Source of the DNA: Saonia flava
Lineage (GTDB): Bacteria > Bacteroidota > Bacteroidia > Flavobacteriales > Flavobacteriaceae
Length of the DNA: 64,000 bases
Direction of reading: 5' to 3'
NCBI RefSeq assembly: GCF_011927795.1
Contig: NZ_JAATJJ010000003.1
Span: forward strand, 1-64,000
Shown: positions 10,710 to 19,747 of the stretch, piece by piece
Layout of the letters: each line of letters opens with the position of its first letter
Position numbering within the stretch: position 1 is the stretch's first letter
Notes under the pieces: model-generated
What the model saw: the letters and a program-made list of their open reading frames with translations, nothing else
The model's database searches: none
Told to the model about the DNA's origin: nothing
Translations under genes and position numbers: made by a program

Positions 10710-12059
10710 ATGATTATGAAAACATTAAAGCAACCCTTTAAACTATTTTTGGGTTTTTTCTTTATGATATCTTTTTGCGGAAGTGTCAATGCGCAATTTC
10801 TAAAAAAACTTGGCAAAAAAGCACAAAAAGCAGCAGAAAGAACTATTGAGAGAAGGGTCGAAGAAGAGTCTTCAAAAACAACTGACAAAGCATTGGACAG
10901 TATTTTGGAACCTGGCTCTAAAGGGGAGCAAGGGCAGCAAGTCCCCAACCCAACGTCTGGCGGCTCCAATGAACCCTCATCCACATCAAGTCCTGGTAAT
11001 GAAAATAATGAGTCGTCTTCACCCAACACATCAAAAGAACCCAAGTCCCTTACAGTTTATAGTAAGTTTGATTTTGTCCCAGGTGACAAGCCCATGTTTT
11101 TTGATGACTTTGGGAATGATTTTATTGGTGATTTCCCGTCTAAATGGAATACCAATGCAGGGGGAGAAGTTGTAACCTTAGGGGATTCTTCCCAAAAATG
11201 GTTCGAAATGAAATCAGGGTACAATATCTTTTTTATTCCCAACGTACCTCAACTTCCAGAAGAATATACTATTGAGTTTGATGTTGAAACGGTAGGTCTT
11301 AGCAAAAAGACTTCTTCAACAGCCCACCTAAGGGTAGACTTAAGTGATGATGACAAATTTAAAGAGGGTGCCAATTTTGTACAAGCACATATTCCTTTTT
11401 GTCAATATTCCCCTATTGGTATTACAGTTGAAAATAAAAAAAACAACAAAAGAGAAATATATAGTACAATTAAAGCGGACATTAGGGATGAAATATTGAA
11501 CAAACCACACATTTCCATTGCCGTAAATAAAGAAAGGTATAGAGTATGGGTAAATGAGGTAAAGTATGCAGATGTTCCAAAAATGGTTCCTTCTGGAAGT
11601 ATTCTACATACACTTAAGTTCCATATGAATAACTTTAAGGATGGTGAGGAACGAATTTTCATCAGTAATTTAAAAGTTGCCGAAGGTGGAGTAGACCTTA
11701 GAAGAAAGTTGATTGCTGAAGGAAAAATATCCACAAACGGAATTCTCTTTAATTCTGGATCTGCAAATCTTAAACCAGAATCCATGGGAATCATCCGCCA
11801 AATATACCAGGTGCTGCAACAAGATAGTGGTATAAATTTAAAAATAGTTGGACATACCGATTCTGATGGAGATGATGGTACCAACATGTCACTTTCCAAA
11901 AGCCGGGCAGAAGCTGTAAAAAAGGCACTGGTAGAGGTTTATGGTGTATCTGATAGCCGTTTACAAGCGGAAGGGAAAGGTGAATCCGAACCTGTGGCAG
12001 ATAATGGCACGTCTGGTGGAAAAGCACAAAATAGAAGAGTAGAGTTTATAAAAATTTAA
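10710..12059 (+). CDS. OmpA-family outer-membrane/peptidoglycan-binding protein
   Basis: A 449-residue exported protein with a signal peptide ending NAQF. The N-terminal region is a charged helix (KKLGKKAQKAAERTIERR) and a low-complexity Ser/Pro/Asn linker (residues about 70-110). A jelly-roll-like middle domain (about 120-330) follows. The C-terminal OmpA domain (about 340-449) has GHTDSDGDD, LSKSRAEAVKKAL and the closing NRRVEF, which bind peptidoglycan. A second ATG two codons in (10716) is an equally good start. The next gene follows 9 bp later and probably shares its transcript. Confidence 0.85.
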   Translation: MIMKTLKQPFKLFLGFFFMISFCGSVNAQFLKKLGKKAQKAAERTIERRVEEESSKTTDKALDSILEPGSKGEQGQQVPNPTSGGSNEPSSTSSPGNENNESSSPNTSKEPKSLTVYSKFDFVPGDKPMFFDDFGNDFIGDFPSKWNTNAGGEVVTLGDSSQKWFEMKSGYNIFFIPNVPQLPEEYTIEFDVETVGLSKKTSSTAHLRVDLSDDDKFKEGANFVQAHIPFCQYSPIGITVENKKNNKREIYSTIKADIRDEILNKPHISIAVNKERYRVWVNEVKYADVPKMVPSGSILHTLKFHMNNFKDGEERIFISNLKVAEGGVDLRRKLIAEGKISTNGILFNSGSANLKPESMGIIRQIYQVLQQDSGINLKIVGHTDSDGDDGTNMSLSKSRAEAVKKALVEVYGVSDSRLQAEGKGESEPVADNGTSGGKAQNRRVEFIKI

Positions 12060-12068
12060 ATACACCTT

Positions 12069-12761
12069 ATGAAAATTAGAATAACACTATTAGTTTTTGG
12101 ATTACTTTTTTCTTTTGGAGTTAAATCACAAGATAATTGTAGCACCTATTATCCCTTGGTCGAAGGTGCAACCTTCCAATACACCAATTACGGCAAAAAA
12201 GGAAAGGAAGAGGGCAAAATTAATTATGCAGTTACAAACGTAAGTTCCAATGGTTTTGAAACAAAAGCAACTATGAACATGAATCTTATGGATGAAAAAG
12301 GAAAAGAAATTTACACCACTGATTATGGGTTTACATGTTCCGATAACATAGTTAAGATTGATTACCACTCCCTAATTTCTGAACAGACCCTTACACAGTT
12401 CAAGGACATGGAAATGGAGGTAACAGGCACGGATATTGAGCTACCCAATAGTTTGGGTGTTGATCAAGAATTAGAAGATGCCAATGTAGCCATAAAGATA
12501 GATATGGGTGGCATTAATATGAACATGAATATTGACACGGTAAATAGAAAGGTGGAGAAAAAAGAATCGGTAACAACTCCTGCTGGCACCTTTGATTGTT
12601 ATGTTATTTATAGCGAAAACAAGACGAAGATGACCATGATGAACAAAACTTTCCCTAATAGAGTTTGGCTGGCCGAAGGTGTGGGAATGGTAAAGCAAGA
12701 AAGCTACAATCAAAACGGAAAATTAATGAGTAGTTCTGTGCTAACTCAATTTAGTAAATAA
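12069..12761 (+). CDS. secreted TapB/DUF3108-like protein
   Basis: A 230-residue exported protein (signal peptide ending VKSQD). The core begins YYPLVEGATFQYTNYGKKGK and includes VTTPAGTFDCYVIYSE and VWLAEGVGMVKQES. This resembles the beta-rich TapB/DUF3108 family of periplasmic proteins in Bacteroidota. It lies 9 bp downstream of the OmpA-family gene and is followed by a strong terminator, so the two form an operon. The biochemical role is unknown. Confidence 0.6.
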   Translation: MKIRITLLVFGLLFSFGVKSQDNCSTYYPLVEGATFQYTNYGKKGKEEGKINYAVTNVSSNGFETKATMNMNLMDEKGKEIYTTDYGFTCSDNIVKIDYHSLISEQTLTQFKDMEMEVTGTDIELPNSLGVDQELEDANVAIKIDMGGINMNMNIDTVNRKVEKKESVTTPAGTFDCYVIYSENKTKMTMMNKTFPNRVWLAEGVGMVKQESYNQNGKLMSSSVLTQFSK

Positions 12762-12780
12762 AGAGAAGCAACATTAACTT

Positions 12781-12816
12781 AAAAGCCGAAGTCTAGACTT
12801 CGGCTTTTTCTTTTTT
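12781..12816. terminator. bidirectional terminator between convergent genes
   Basis: An inverted repeat (AAAAGCCGAAGTC / GACTTCGGCTTTT) is flanked by A and T runs and can act on both strands. The stop codon of lipB lies inside the hairpin. Confidence 0.85.
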
Positions 12817-13509
12817 AATCTCAGCTTCAAACAAGTGTGAGAAGTGCTTCACTAATTTTTCTTTTACTTCATCCATGGAGATTGCTTTCACTCCCAATTC
12901 AACATTAAGAGATGTCACAGCCTTATCCTTAATTCCGCATGGAATCATTAAATCAAAATAACCTAAGTCCGTATTTATATTCAAAGCAAATCCATGCATG
13001 GTTACCCATCTACTTGCCCGTACGCCCATTGCGCAAATTTTCCGTGCAAACGGAGTTCCAATATCCAACCAAACTCCCGTTTCCCCAGATGAACGTTCAG
13101 CTTTTAAACCATACTCAGCTAGGGTAAGAATTACCATCTCTTCTAATAACCGGAGGTATTTATGAATATCGGTAAAAAAATTATCCAAATCCAAGATAGG
13201 GTATCCCACAATTTGTCCAGGACCGTGGTACGTAATATCCCCTCCTCTATTGATCTTGTAAAATGTAGCTCCCTTTTTGGCCAATTGATCCTCATTTGCC
13301 AAAAGATTGGTAATGTCACCACTTTTGCCCAAGGTATATACATGAGGGTGTTCCACAAACAAAAAATGGTTGGGAGTTGGAACATGGGCATCTTCCCTTC
13401 TATTTTTAATTTTTACATCAACCGTTTCCTTGAAAAGTTTTTCCTGATAGTCCCAACTCCTCTTGTAGTCCTTAAGACCTAAATCTTGTAAAACAACTTG
13501 CTTGTTCAT
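12793..13509 (-). CDS. lipB: octanoyl-[acyl-carrier-protein] transferase
   Basis: LipB moves octanoate from ACP to lipoyl domains, the first step of protein lipoylation. The signature RGGDITYHGPGQIVGYP is present, as are the catalytic lysine region (ARKICAMGVR) and the catalytic cysteine in IPCGI. I use the ATG at 13509 (238 residues). A reading frame extending to a TTG at 13518 would overlap a TATCTTTG box (minus strand, 13516-13523), so the ATG is more likely. The gene converges on the TapB-like gene with a shared terminator hairpin. Confidence 0.93.
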   Translation of the reverse strand: MNKQVVLQDLGLKDYKRSWDYQEKLFKETVDVKIKNRREDAHVPTPNHFLFVEHPHVYTLGKSGDITNLLANEDQLAKKGATFYKINRGGDITYHGPGQIVGYPILDLDNFFTDIHKYLRLLEEMVILTLAEYGLKAERSSGETGVWLDIGTPFARKICAMGVRASRWVTMHGFALNINTDLGYFDLMIPCGIKDKAVTSLNVELGVKAISMDEVKEKLVKHFSHLFEAEIKKEKAEV

Positions 13510-13527
13510 AGGATACAAAGATACAAA

Positions 13528-13557
13528 GACCGCTTAAGTTTTAATACCTAAGCGGTC
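13528..13557 (-). terminator. hairpin after the lipoprotein gene, upstream of lipB
   Basis: A perfect 9-bp stem (GACCGCTTA / TAAGCGGTC) lies between two minus-strand genes. The T-run is weak (TTTGTATCTTTG). It probably terminates or attenuates transcription from the lipoprotein gene. Confidence 0.5.
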
Positions 13558-13580
13558 CGTGATGAATGTTATGGCCCTAT

Positions 13581-14324
13581 TTAATCCTCTAACTCTACCT
13601 CTATGTTAAGAGCTTCAGGATTTTTCATATACTCCAAAAAACCAAGTTCATAAATAAGGGTTTTACCATCGGCACTAAAAGTGGCCTCTTCAACTGAAGA
13701 AGATTTTACACGTCTTGGAAAGTGATATTTTAATGTATAGGAAGAACTGGATAGAAACATTTCTGAACCTGCCAAACTATCCAAACTTTGTTGGTGCAGT
13801 TCTTCGTCTATTATCTTTGCTCTTCTAATAAAAACATTTTTCTTAAAAGAATAACTTACCTCTGTACTTTGGTTTTCATCTCCAAATGGACTTTGTTCAC
13901 TAGGGCTTCCTGCGGCAGGATTTAATGAACTTGCATTTTGAAAGGTATTGAACATATCCCCAACCTCATCAATTTTCTTAAAATGGGAAAACATCTCGAA
14001 CTTCATTTCTTTGGTTTCGGGATTCATTACCATATGCATATTAAAGGGCTCCAGTTTTTTAAGCTTATCTTGCTCTTCTTGGGGCAACGTAGCAATACTG
14101 TCCTTTTTCTCTTCCAAAAAGTCCTTAAAGGAAATAATGGAGTCTATTGCTTTTTCGCTGCTTTTTGAGAATTCATCTCCAGCCATTTCCATCAATTCGG
14201 ATCCATCAAAATTTATAGATATTTTTCCGGAGCCATCTTCTTCAAAAAATATCTCCTCAGTAAAATTACAGGCAATAAAGAAGCACGCGAATATCATCAC
14301 GGACAATAAATAAACTTTTTTCAT
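13581..14324 (-). CDS. lipoprotein of unknown function
   Basis: A 247-residue lipoprotein (SPII signal ending FIACN). The sequence after the cysteine includes FFEEDGSGKISINFDGSEL, and a similar beta-rich pattern continues to the end. It resembles uncharacterised flavobacterial lipoproteins that share this N-terminal block. It sits only 7 bp downstream of the Pmp3-like gene. No catalytic motif is visible. Confidence 0.6.
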   Translation of the reverse strand: MKKVYLLSVMIFACFFIACNFTEEIFFEEDGSGKISINFDGSELMEMAGDEFSKSSEKAIDSIISFKDFLEEKKDSIATLPQEEQDKLKKLEPFNMHMVMNPETKEMKFEMFSHFKKIDEVGDMFNTFQNASSLNPAAGSPSEQSPFGDENQSTEVSYSFKKNVFIRRAKIIDEELHQQSLDSLAGSEMFLSSSSYTLKYHFPRRVKSSSVEEATFSADGKTLIYELGFLEYMKNPEALNIEVELED

Positions 14325-14331
14325 CTTTGTT

Positions 14332-14487
14332 TTAGTTCGGGTTGTTCAGTATAACAAGCGCCCCAATAATTCCAGGCACCCATCCGCAAAAGGTTAAAAG
14401 TAGTACAATAAAAAATGACCCACAACCTTTTCCGATAACTGACAAGGGCGGAAACAAAATTGCCAATAATACTCTCCAGAAACTCAT
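14332..14487 (-). CDS. YqaE/Pmp3-family small membrane protein
   Basis: A 51-residue protein with two membrane helices joined by a short polar loop. The first helix is LLAILFPPLSVIG and the second carries the family signature GWVPGIIGALVI. Pmp3/YqaE proteins are stress-linked membrane proteins of unclear mechanism. A longer frame from 14526 adds 13 non-conserved residues. The internal ATG (MSFWRVLL) matches the family's normal length, so I use it. Confidence 0.85.
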   Translation of the reverse strand: MSFWRVLLAILFPPLSVIGKGCGSFFIVLLLTFCGWVPGIIGALVILNNPN

Positions 14488-14585
14488 ATTTTTGATTTTG
14501 ATTGATGTACACAATATGTCGCCCATTAGTGCAATTTGTTACAAAAACCACTAAATTTATCTGTTCAATGCTTCCATTATTGTAT

Positions 14586-15641
14586 ATGAAAAGAATACTT
14601 CCCATATTTTTTCTTCTTGGTATAATCCAAACGTATGGGCAATATTCGTTTAGTGGTGAAATTGAAAGTTCTGAAAAAGATAAAACTGTATACCTCTCAA
14701 TTATAGAGGACTATAGAAAACTTTCAAGGGTTTATATGGAGCAAATCATTAGAAAAACGTCAACGGATTCCTTGGGAAGATTTAATTTTCATGGGGAAAA
14801 TCTTCTACAAGAAAATAGGATATACAGAATACATGTTGATGAGTGTACCGAGTTTGAGAAAAACAACAAGCATTTTCTGGGTCAGTGCAATAATAGTGAA
14901 AGCATTTTGTTTGTGGCCAATAACAATGATACCATTTTATTCCCTTCAACATCTGGTGGCCAAATACTATGTGATATTTCATCTACAAATCCAAAATCAG
15001 ACGCTTTTCTTAAAATTGATGCTCTAAAAGAAGAAATGATTTATGATTTTATGGACTTTAGAAGTGAGGCAAGCAAAAAGTTAAACTCAAAAAAATGGTT
15101 TTCCACTTTTCAAGAGCATGCCAAAACACTGGACGAACCTTTAGCAGAATTATACATCTATGATTTTTTATCGGACAAAAGAAATGAAACCTACACTTAT
15201 TATTTACAAGACTTTGCTAAGAACTCATATTATGATGGATTGTTAAACCGATTACAAGCCCAATACCCCAACACTGCTTTTACCCAATTGTATGAAACAG
15301 AAATTTCAACGGACAAACAATTACTGGCTTTTAAAAACCTTCCCAAATCCAGCATGGATTGGAAATGGCTCTTAGGTATTTTTTTAGGTATTTCCGTTTT
15401 ATTAAATGTGTTTTTGTTAAGAAGAAGTAGTCTAGTGAAGACCAAAGAAAAGAACCAGACCTTAAAGAAATTGACTCAACAAGAACTAAAAGTAGTGGAC
15501 CAAATTTTAGCGGATAAAACAAATAAAGAGATTGCCGCAGATATGTTTATTAGCCTTAGCACGGTAAAAACACATATCAATAATTTATATAAGAAATTAA
15601 ATGTTTCCTCTAGAGAGGATATTAAACGAATTCTTTCCTAA
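14586..15641 (+). CDS. membrane-anchored LuxR-type transcription regulator
   Basis: A 351-residue protein with an unusual layout. A signal peptide (about residues 1-18, ending TYGQ) is followed by an extracytoplasmic region of about 240 residues that begins with a carboxypeptidase-regulatory-like beta domain. One transmembrane helix follows (WLLGIFLGISVLLNVFLL, about 260-280), then a cytoplasmic LuxR/GerE helix-turn-helix at the C-terminus (TNKEIAADMFISLSTVKTHI). It may pass an envelope signal directly to DNA. I use the ATG at 14586 rather than upstream codons because it begins the signal peptide. It is divergent from the Pmp3 gene. Confidence 0.8.
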   Translation: MKRILPIFFLLGIIQTYGQYSFSGEIESSEKDKTVYLSIIEDYRKLSRVYMEQIIRKTSTDSLGRFNFHGENLLQENRIYRIHVDECTEFEKNNKHFLGQCNNSESILFVANNNDTILFPSTSGGQILCDISSTNPKSDAFLKIDALKEEMIYDFMDFRSEASKKLNSKKWFSTFQEHAKTLDEPLAELYIYDFLSDKRNETYTYYLQDFAKNSYYDGLLNRLQAQYPNTAFTQLYETEISTDKQLLAFKNLPKSSMDWKWLLGIFLGISVLLNVFLLRRSSLVKTKEKNQTLKKLTQQELKVVDQILADKTNKEIAADMFISLSTVKTHINNLYKKLNVSSREDIKRILS

Positions 15642-15752
15642 AATTATATAAGAGAAAATCCACCTAGGGTCTAGTCTCTATTTCCACCCCGCGTAAGAGT
15701 GTTTTAAATCCATTATAGTTGAATTTTGAGACTATAACCTTAAAACTCTTTT

Positions 15753-16316
15753 ATGAAATCAATTTATCTCTTCTTGTGTCTTTTATTATGCTCAACCCTT
15801 TCCATTTCTCAAAATATTAATCAAGAAATTGTGACCGATGGTGGCAAACAATTTTTGGTAGGCAAAATCAATGTAGAAGATGGACTAAAGTCTGGTCCCT
15901 ACAAAACTTGGTATAATAAAAACCATGATTCTTATGACGTAAACAAAAAAATTGTTAGTGGATTTAAAACTAATCTCAGCAACTACAAAATTCTATTGTT
16001 TATGGGGACATGGTGTGGAGATAGCAAAAGAGAGGTGCCCAAGTTTATAAAAATTTTGGAAACGGCAAATTACCCCATGGAAAATTTAAAAATTGTTGCA
16101 TTGGATGGAAGAAAAAGTCTTTATAAGACAAGTCCTACAGGTGAAGAATGGGGCTTGCAAATCAAAAGAATACCTACCTTTATTTTTATAAAGAATGGAA
16201 AAGAAGTTAACCGAATTGTTGAATCTCCCATAGAATCTTTAGAAAGGGATATACATACTATACTAACCAATAAGCCGTACACTCCAAACTATGCGAGTGC
16301 CATGAAATCAAAATAA
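15753..16316 (+). CDS. exported thioredoxin-like protein with a single active-site cysteine
   Basis: A 187-residue exported protein (signal peptide ending SISQN). The thioredoxin fold is shown by LLFMGTWCGDSKREVPKF and by a cis-proline in KRIPTFIFIKNGKEV. The active site is WCGDS, so the second cysteine of CxxC is replaced by serine at the +3 position. It is therefore unlikely to be an ordinary disulfide oxidoreductase. It may form mixed disulfides or bind a partner. The gene stands alone upstream of lysS. Confidence 0.8.
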   Translation: MKSIYLFLCLLLCSTLSISQNINQEIVTDGGKQFLVGKINVEDGLKSGPYKTWYNKNHDSYDVNKKIVSGFKTNLSNYKILLFMGTWCGDSKREVPKFIKILETANYPMENLKIVALDGRKSLYKTSPTGEEWGLQIKRIPTFIFIKNGKEVNRIVESPIESLERDIHTILTNKPYTPNYASAMKSK

Positions 16317-16399
16317 CAGCATCTTCTTCTTAAGGAAAACTGTTTCTCATTAGAGGAATTAAGCGCAAAAGTGTAATTTTGCGCTTTAATTTTTTTACT

Positions 16400-18091
16400 A
16401 TGCAACTTTCCGAACAAGAGATTATAAGAAGGGAAAAACTAGATAAGCTAAGGGAATTGGGAATCAACCCATATCCAGCCGCCCTATACCCTGTGGATAC
16501 TACATCCAAAAATATTAAGAAGCACTATGAAGAGGGAAAGAAAGTTGTAATTTCAGGAAGATTGATGTCCCGAAGAATACAGGGTAAGGCATCTTTTGCA
16601 GAGTTACAGGATAGTGATGGTCGTATCCAAGTATATTTTAATAGGGATGAAATCTGCCCTGGGGAAGATAAGACCCAATACAATGATGTGTATAAAAAAC
16701 TTCTGGATATTGGTGATATCATTGGAATAGAAGGAGAATTATTTACTACCCAAGTAGGTGAAAAAACCGTAATGGTAAAGAAATTCTCTTTGTTGAGCAA
16801 GGCACTTAAGCCACTACCTCTTCCAAAAGTGGATGCAGATGGGAATGTTTTTGATGAATTTAACGACCCTGAACAACGCTATAGACAACGCTATGTTGAT
16901 TTAGTGGTAAACCCATCCGTAAAAGAAACTTTTATCAAAAGAACTAAAATTACGAATAGCATTCGGCAATTTTTTAATGATAGAGATTACTTAGAAGTGG
17001 AAACACCTATCTTACAGCCCATTCCTGGTGGCGCCGCTGCAAGACCATTTATGACACATCATAACGCGCTAAATATCCCTCTCTATCTGCGTATTGCCAA
17101 TGAATTATACCTAAAACGACTTATTGTAGGTGGTTTTGATGGGGTATATGAATTTGCCAAAGATTTTAGAAATGAAGGCATGGATCGAACCCACAATCCA
17201 GAATTCACGGTTATGGAGCTTTATGTGGCCTACAAGGATTATAACTGGATGATGGATACCACGGAACAATTGCTGGAAAAAGTGGCTATTGATGCAAATG
17301 GGACTTCAAAAGTCACTGTGGGCACTAATGAGATTGAATTTAAAGCCCCTTATCCAAGAGTCCCTATTTTGGAAGCCATAAAAACACATACAGGGGTTGA
17401 TGTTGCCGGAATGCCGGAAGATGAATTGAGGGAAGTGGCCAAAAAACTTGGTCTGGAAGTTGATGAAACCATGGGTGTAGGTAAATTAATTGATGAAATT
17501 TTTGGAGAAAAATGTGAGCATTTTTATGTTCAACCCACATTCATCACAGATTATCCAAAGGAAATGAGTCCTTTGTGCAAAGAACATAGAAGTAACCCTG
17601 CCTTAACAGAACGTTTTGAATTGATGGTAAACGGCAAGGAATTAGCAAATGCCTATTCTGAGTTAAATGACCCCATTGACCAAAGAGAACGTTTTGAAGA
17701 TCAATTAAAACTTTCGGAAAAAGGAGATGATGAGGCCATGTTTATTGACCAAGACTTCCTAAGAGCTTTAGAATATGGCATGCCCCCAACAAGTGGCATT
17801 GGTATTGGGATAGACCGTTTGGTGATGCTTATGACAAACAATGCCTCTATACAAGAAGTGTTGTTCTTTCCCCAAATGCGCCCAGAGAAAAAAACCATGG
17901 AACTCAGTGAAAATGAAAAATTAATTTTTGATATTCTCAAAAAACAAAAAAGCATGCCCTTGGGAGAATTAAAGGATGCTTCTGGACTTAGTAATAAAGG
18001 TTGGGACAAAGGAATAAAGGGATTGACAAAATTAGGCATTGCCAAAGTAATTAAAAATGGTGATTCCTTACTTTGTGAGCTTCAGGGCTAG
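16400..18091 (+). CDS. lysS: lysyl-tRNA synthetase, class II
   Basis: It charges tRNA-Lys with lysine. The N-terminal OB-fold anticodon-binding domain spans about residues 50-145. The class II core follows with motif 2 ([15 protein letters not shown]) and motif 3 ([12 protein letters not shown]). After the core, a tail of about 65 residues (about 500-563) predicts as a small winged-helix-like domain ([20 protein letters not shown] and beyond) that is absent from the E. coli enzyme. I use the ATG at 16400. The frame extends 7 codons upstream into a leader that does not look conserved. Confidence 0.95.
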   Translation: MQLSEQEIIRREKLDKLRELGINPYPAALYPVDTTSKNIKKHYEEGKKVVISGRLMSRRIQGKASFAELQDSDGRIQVYFNRDEICPGEDKTQYNDVYKKLLDIGDIIGIEGELFTTQVGEKTVMVKKFSLLSKALKPLPLPKVDADGNVFDEFNDPEQRYRQRYVDLVVNPSVKETFIKRTKITNSIRQFFNDRDYLEVETPILQPIPGGAAARPFMTHHNALNIPLYLRIANELYLKRLIVGGFDGVYEFAKDFRNEGMDRTHNPEFTVMELYVAYKDYNWMMDTTEQLLEKVAIDANGTSKVTVGTNEIEFKAPYPRVPILEAIKTHTGVDVAGMPEDELREVAKKLGLEVDETMGVGKLIDEIFGEKCEHFYVQPTFITDYPKEMSPLCKEHRSNPALTERFELMVNGKELANAYSELNDPIDQRERFEDQLKLSEKGDDEAMFIDQDFLRALEYGMPPTSGIGIGIDRLVMLMTNNASIQEVLFFPQMRPEKKTMELSENEKLIFDILKKQKSMPLGELKDASGLSNKGWDKGIKGLTKLGIAKVIKNGDSLLCELQG

Positions 18092-18202
18092 GAGATTTAT
18101 TTATCTTCAATATTAACACAAACAGTTGATTATGTGTGTTTTTACTACAATATAATACGGGTAAAAACGTTTACTAATAGTAGAACCCCAAATCTGCTAT
18201 GT

Positions 18203-19651
18203 ATGAAAAAAATCTACGCTGTATGCCTCGGCATATTTTTGTTGTATTCCTGTTCTAAAGGCGACACTATCCCAGAGACAGGAGATCCGGACACAGAATC
18301 CGAAACGGACCCAAAAACAGACCCTAAAATAGCATTGAAAGCCTGTTTTACTGTAAACCAAACCAATTTTGAGGTTGGAGAATCGCTAATTATTACCAGT
18401 TGTTCAGAAGGGACTATTAAAAGTTATCATTATGACATGGGCAATGGTAATGTGAGCCTAAAAGAAAATCCAGAATTTGTGTTGGAAGAGGAAGGTGATT
18501 TTAGCATCTTACTTACCATTACAGATGAAGAAGAGAAAACAGATACCTTTTCTAAATCTATTTCTGTATCCCAACCTGTTGAAGCAAATTATATATTCCC
18601 GGACATTGCAATGGGATTTAAAGGTTTTCCCTTAGAAACTGGTTTAACTCCAGATAATAAAATCTATTATATGGAACTAACTGAGGACCTTCTTGGAGTA
18701 GGTGGTTCCAAATTTAATTATAGGGAACTGGATGAAAGCTATAACATATCAACATCCCAATATATTTTGGACAAGCAATTTAACACACAAAGTGCGTTTG
18801 TAAATTTTCTGGCCAATGGCAACGTAAATATTCATTTATCCAGAACACTTCCAGATTTTTATGGAACCCATGAAATCACATTTGACAATGCGTGGAGTTT
18901 CATAAATGGATTAAACTCCTCATCAAAACATAGTTACGGATATGTGCCAGATGGTGCAGACTTCCTTTATTTTGGAACCCAAGTGGAGGACGGTATATAT
19001 AAGACAGCTGTGGAAAGAAGAAATGGAAATGGAGATGCCTATGAAATTCATTTAAATAATTTTGGGAGCGCAGATGCCTTTATTGGTGATATGATCAAGA
19101 CTAGTACTGGCTTTGCTGCTTTTGGAGGTGTATTTACCAAGAATGCTACCGCTCCACAAGTTACAGGATATAGACCACTACTGGTGTTTTTTGATACCGT
19201 GTTTAATGTTACATCCCATGTTGTTTTTGAAAATTCTGTCTTGGATACCAAAATAACATCCATTAATGATTTAAATGGCAATTACCACTTGGTTGAAATG
19301 AGTAATGGAAATATAGCCATGTATGGAAATGGTGAACTCACTATAACAAACTCTTCTGGAACAATGATTAGTTCTTCTTATTTCGAAGAAACAACAAATA
19401 ATCAGGCGATGATTTCCTTAGGGGCTTCATTTATTATCTCTACAAATAATTTCCTAAGAAAGTTCGATGCGGATGGAAATCAGACGAAAGAGTTAAAATA
19501 CAACGGAAACTACCTGCCCGAATTTGTTCAAAAAGACGGACAACTTTTCTTCATTGCTGGATTTGATGTCACTGAAAATAATATTGATTTAGTGAAATTA
19601 TTTTATGCAAGCATGGGCAACGATTTAAATCTTGTTAACTTAAATGATTAA
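18203..19651 (+). CDS. lipoprotein with PKD domain, function unknown
   Basis: A 482-residue lipoprotein (SPII signal ending LLYSC, then SKGDTIPETGDPDTES, a charged linker). A PKD-type beta domain (about residues 45-125) is recognisable by FEVGESLIITSCS and GDFSILLTITDEEEK. The remaining 350 residues look propeller-like but match nothing I recognise. The ATG at 18203 begins the signal peptide, so upstream in-frame codons are ignored. A strong terminator follows. Confidence 0.65.
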   Translation: MKKIYAVCLGIFLLYSCSKGDTIPETGDPDTESETDPKTDPKIALKACFTVNQTNFEVGESLIITSCSEGTIKSYHYDMGNGNVSLKENPEFVLEEEGDFSILLTITDEEEKTDTFSKSISVSQPVEANYIFPDIAMGFKGFPLETGLTPDNKIYYMELTEDLLGVGGSKFNYRELDESYNISTSQYILDKQFNTQSAFVNFLANGNVNIHLSRTLPDFYGTHEITFDNAWSFINGLNSSSKHSYGYVPDGADFLYFGTQVEDGIYKTAVERRNGNGDAYEIHLNNFGSADAFIGDMIKTSTGFAAFGGVFTKNATAPQVTGYRPLLVFFDTVFNVTSHVVFENSVLDTKITSINDLNGNYHLVEMSNGNIAMYGNGELTITNSSGTMISSSYFEETTNNQAMISLGASFIISTNNFLRKFDADGNQTKELKYNGNYLPEFVQKDGQLFFIAGFDVTENNIDLVKLFYASMGNDLNLVNLND

Positions 19652-19667
19652 AAGTTGAAAACTATAA

Positions 19668-19700
19668 TAAAAAGGGAGGCCATGGCCTCCCTTTTTATTT
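19668..19700 (+). terminator. rho-independent terminator
   Basis: A palindromic stem AAAAAGGGAGGCC / GGCCTCCCTTTTT with a T-run lies just after the PKD lipoprotein gene. Confidence 0.9.
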
Positions 19701-19747
19701 TTAAAACTTAAGTAAATAGTATAGTTTAGAGGCAACATAAACAAATT

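Noticed and set aside
12793-13518. lipB start at TTG 13518
   Set aside because: It would add three residues and overlap a promoter box; the ATG at 13509 suffices.
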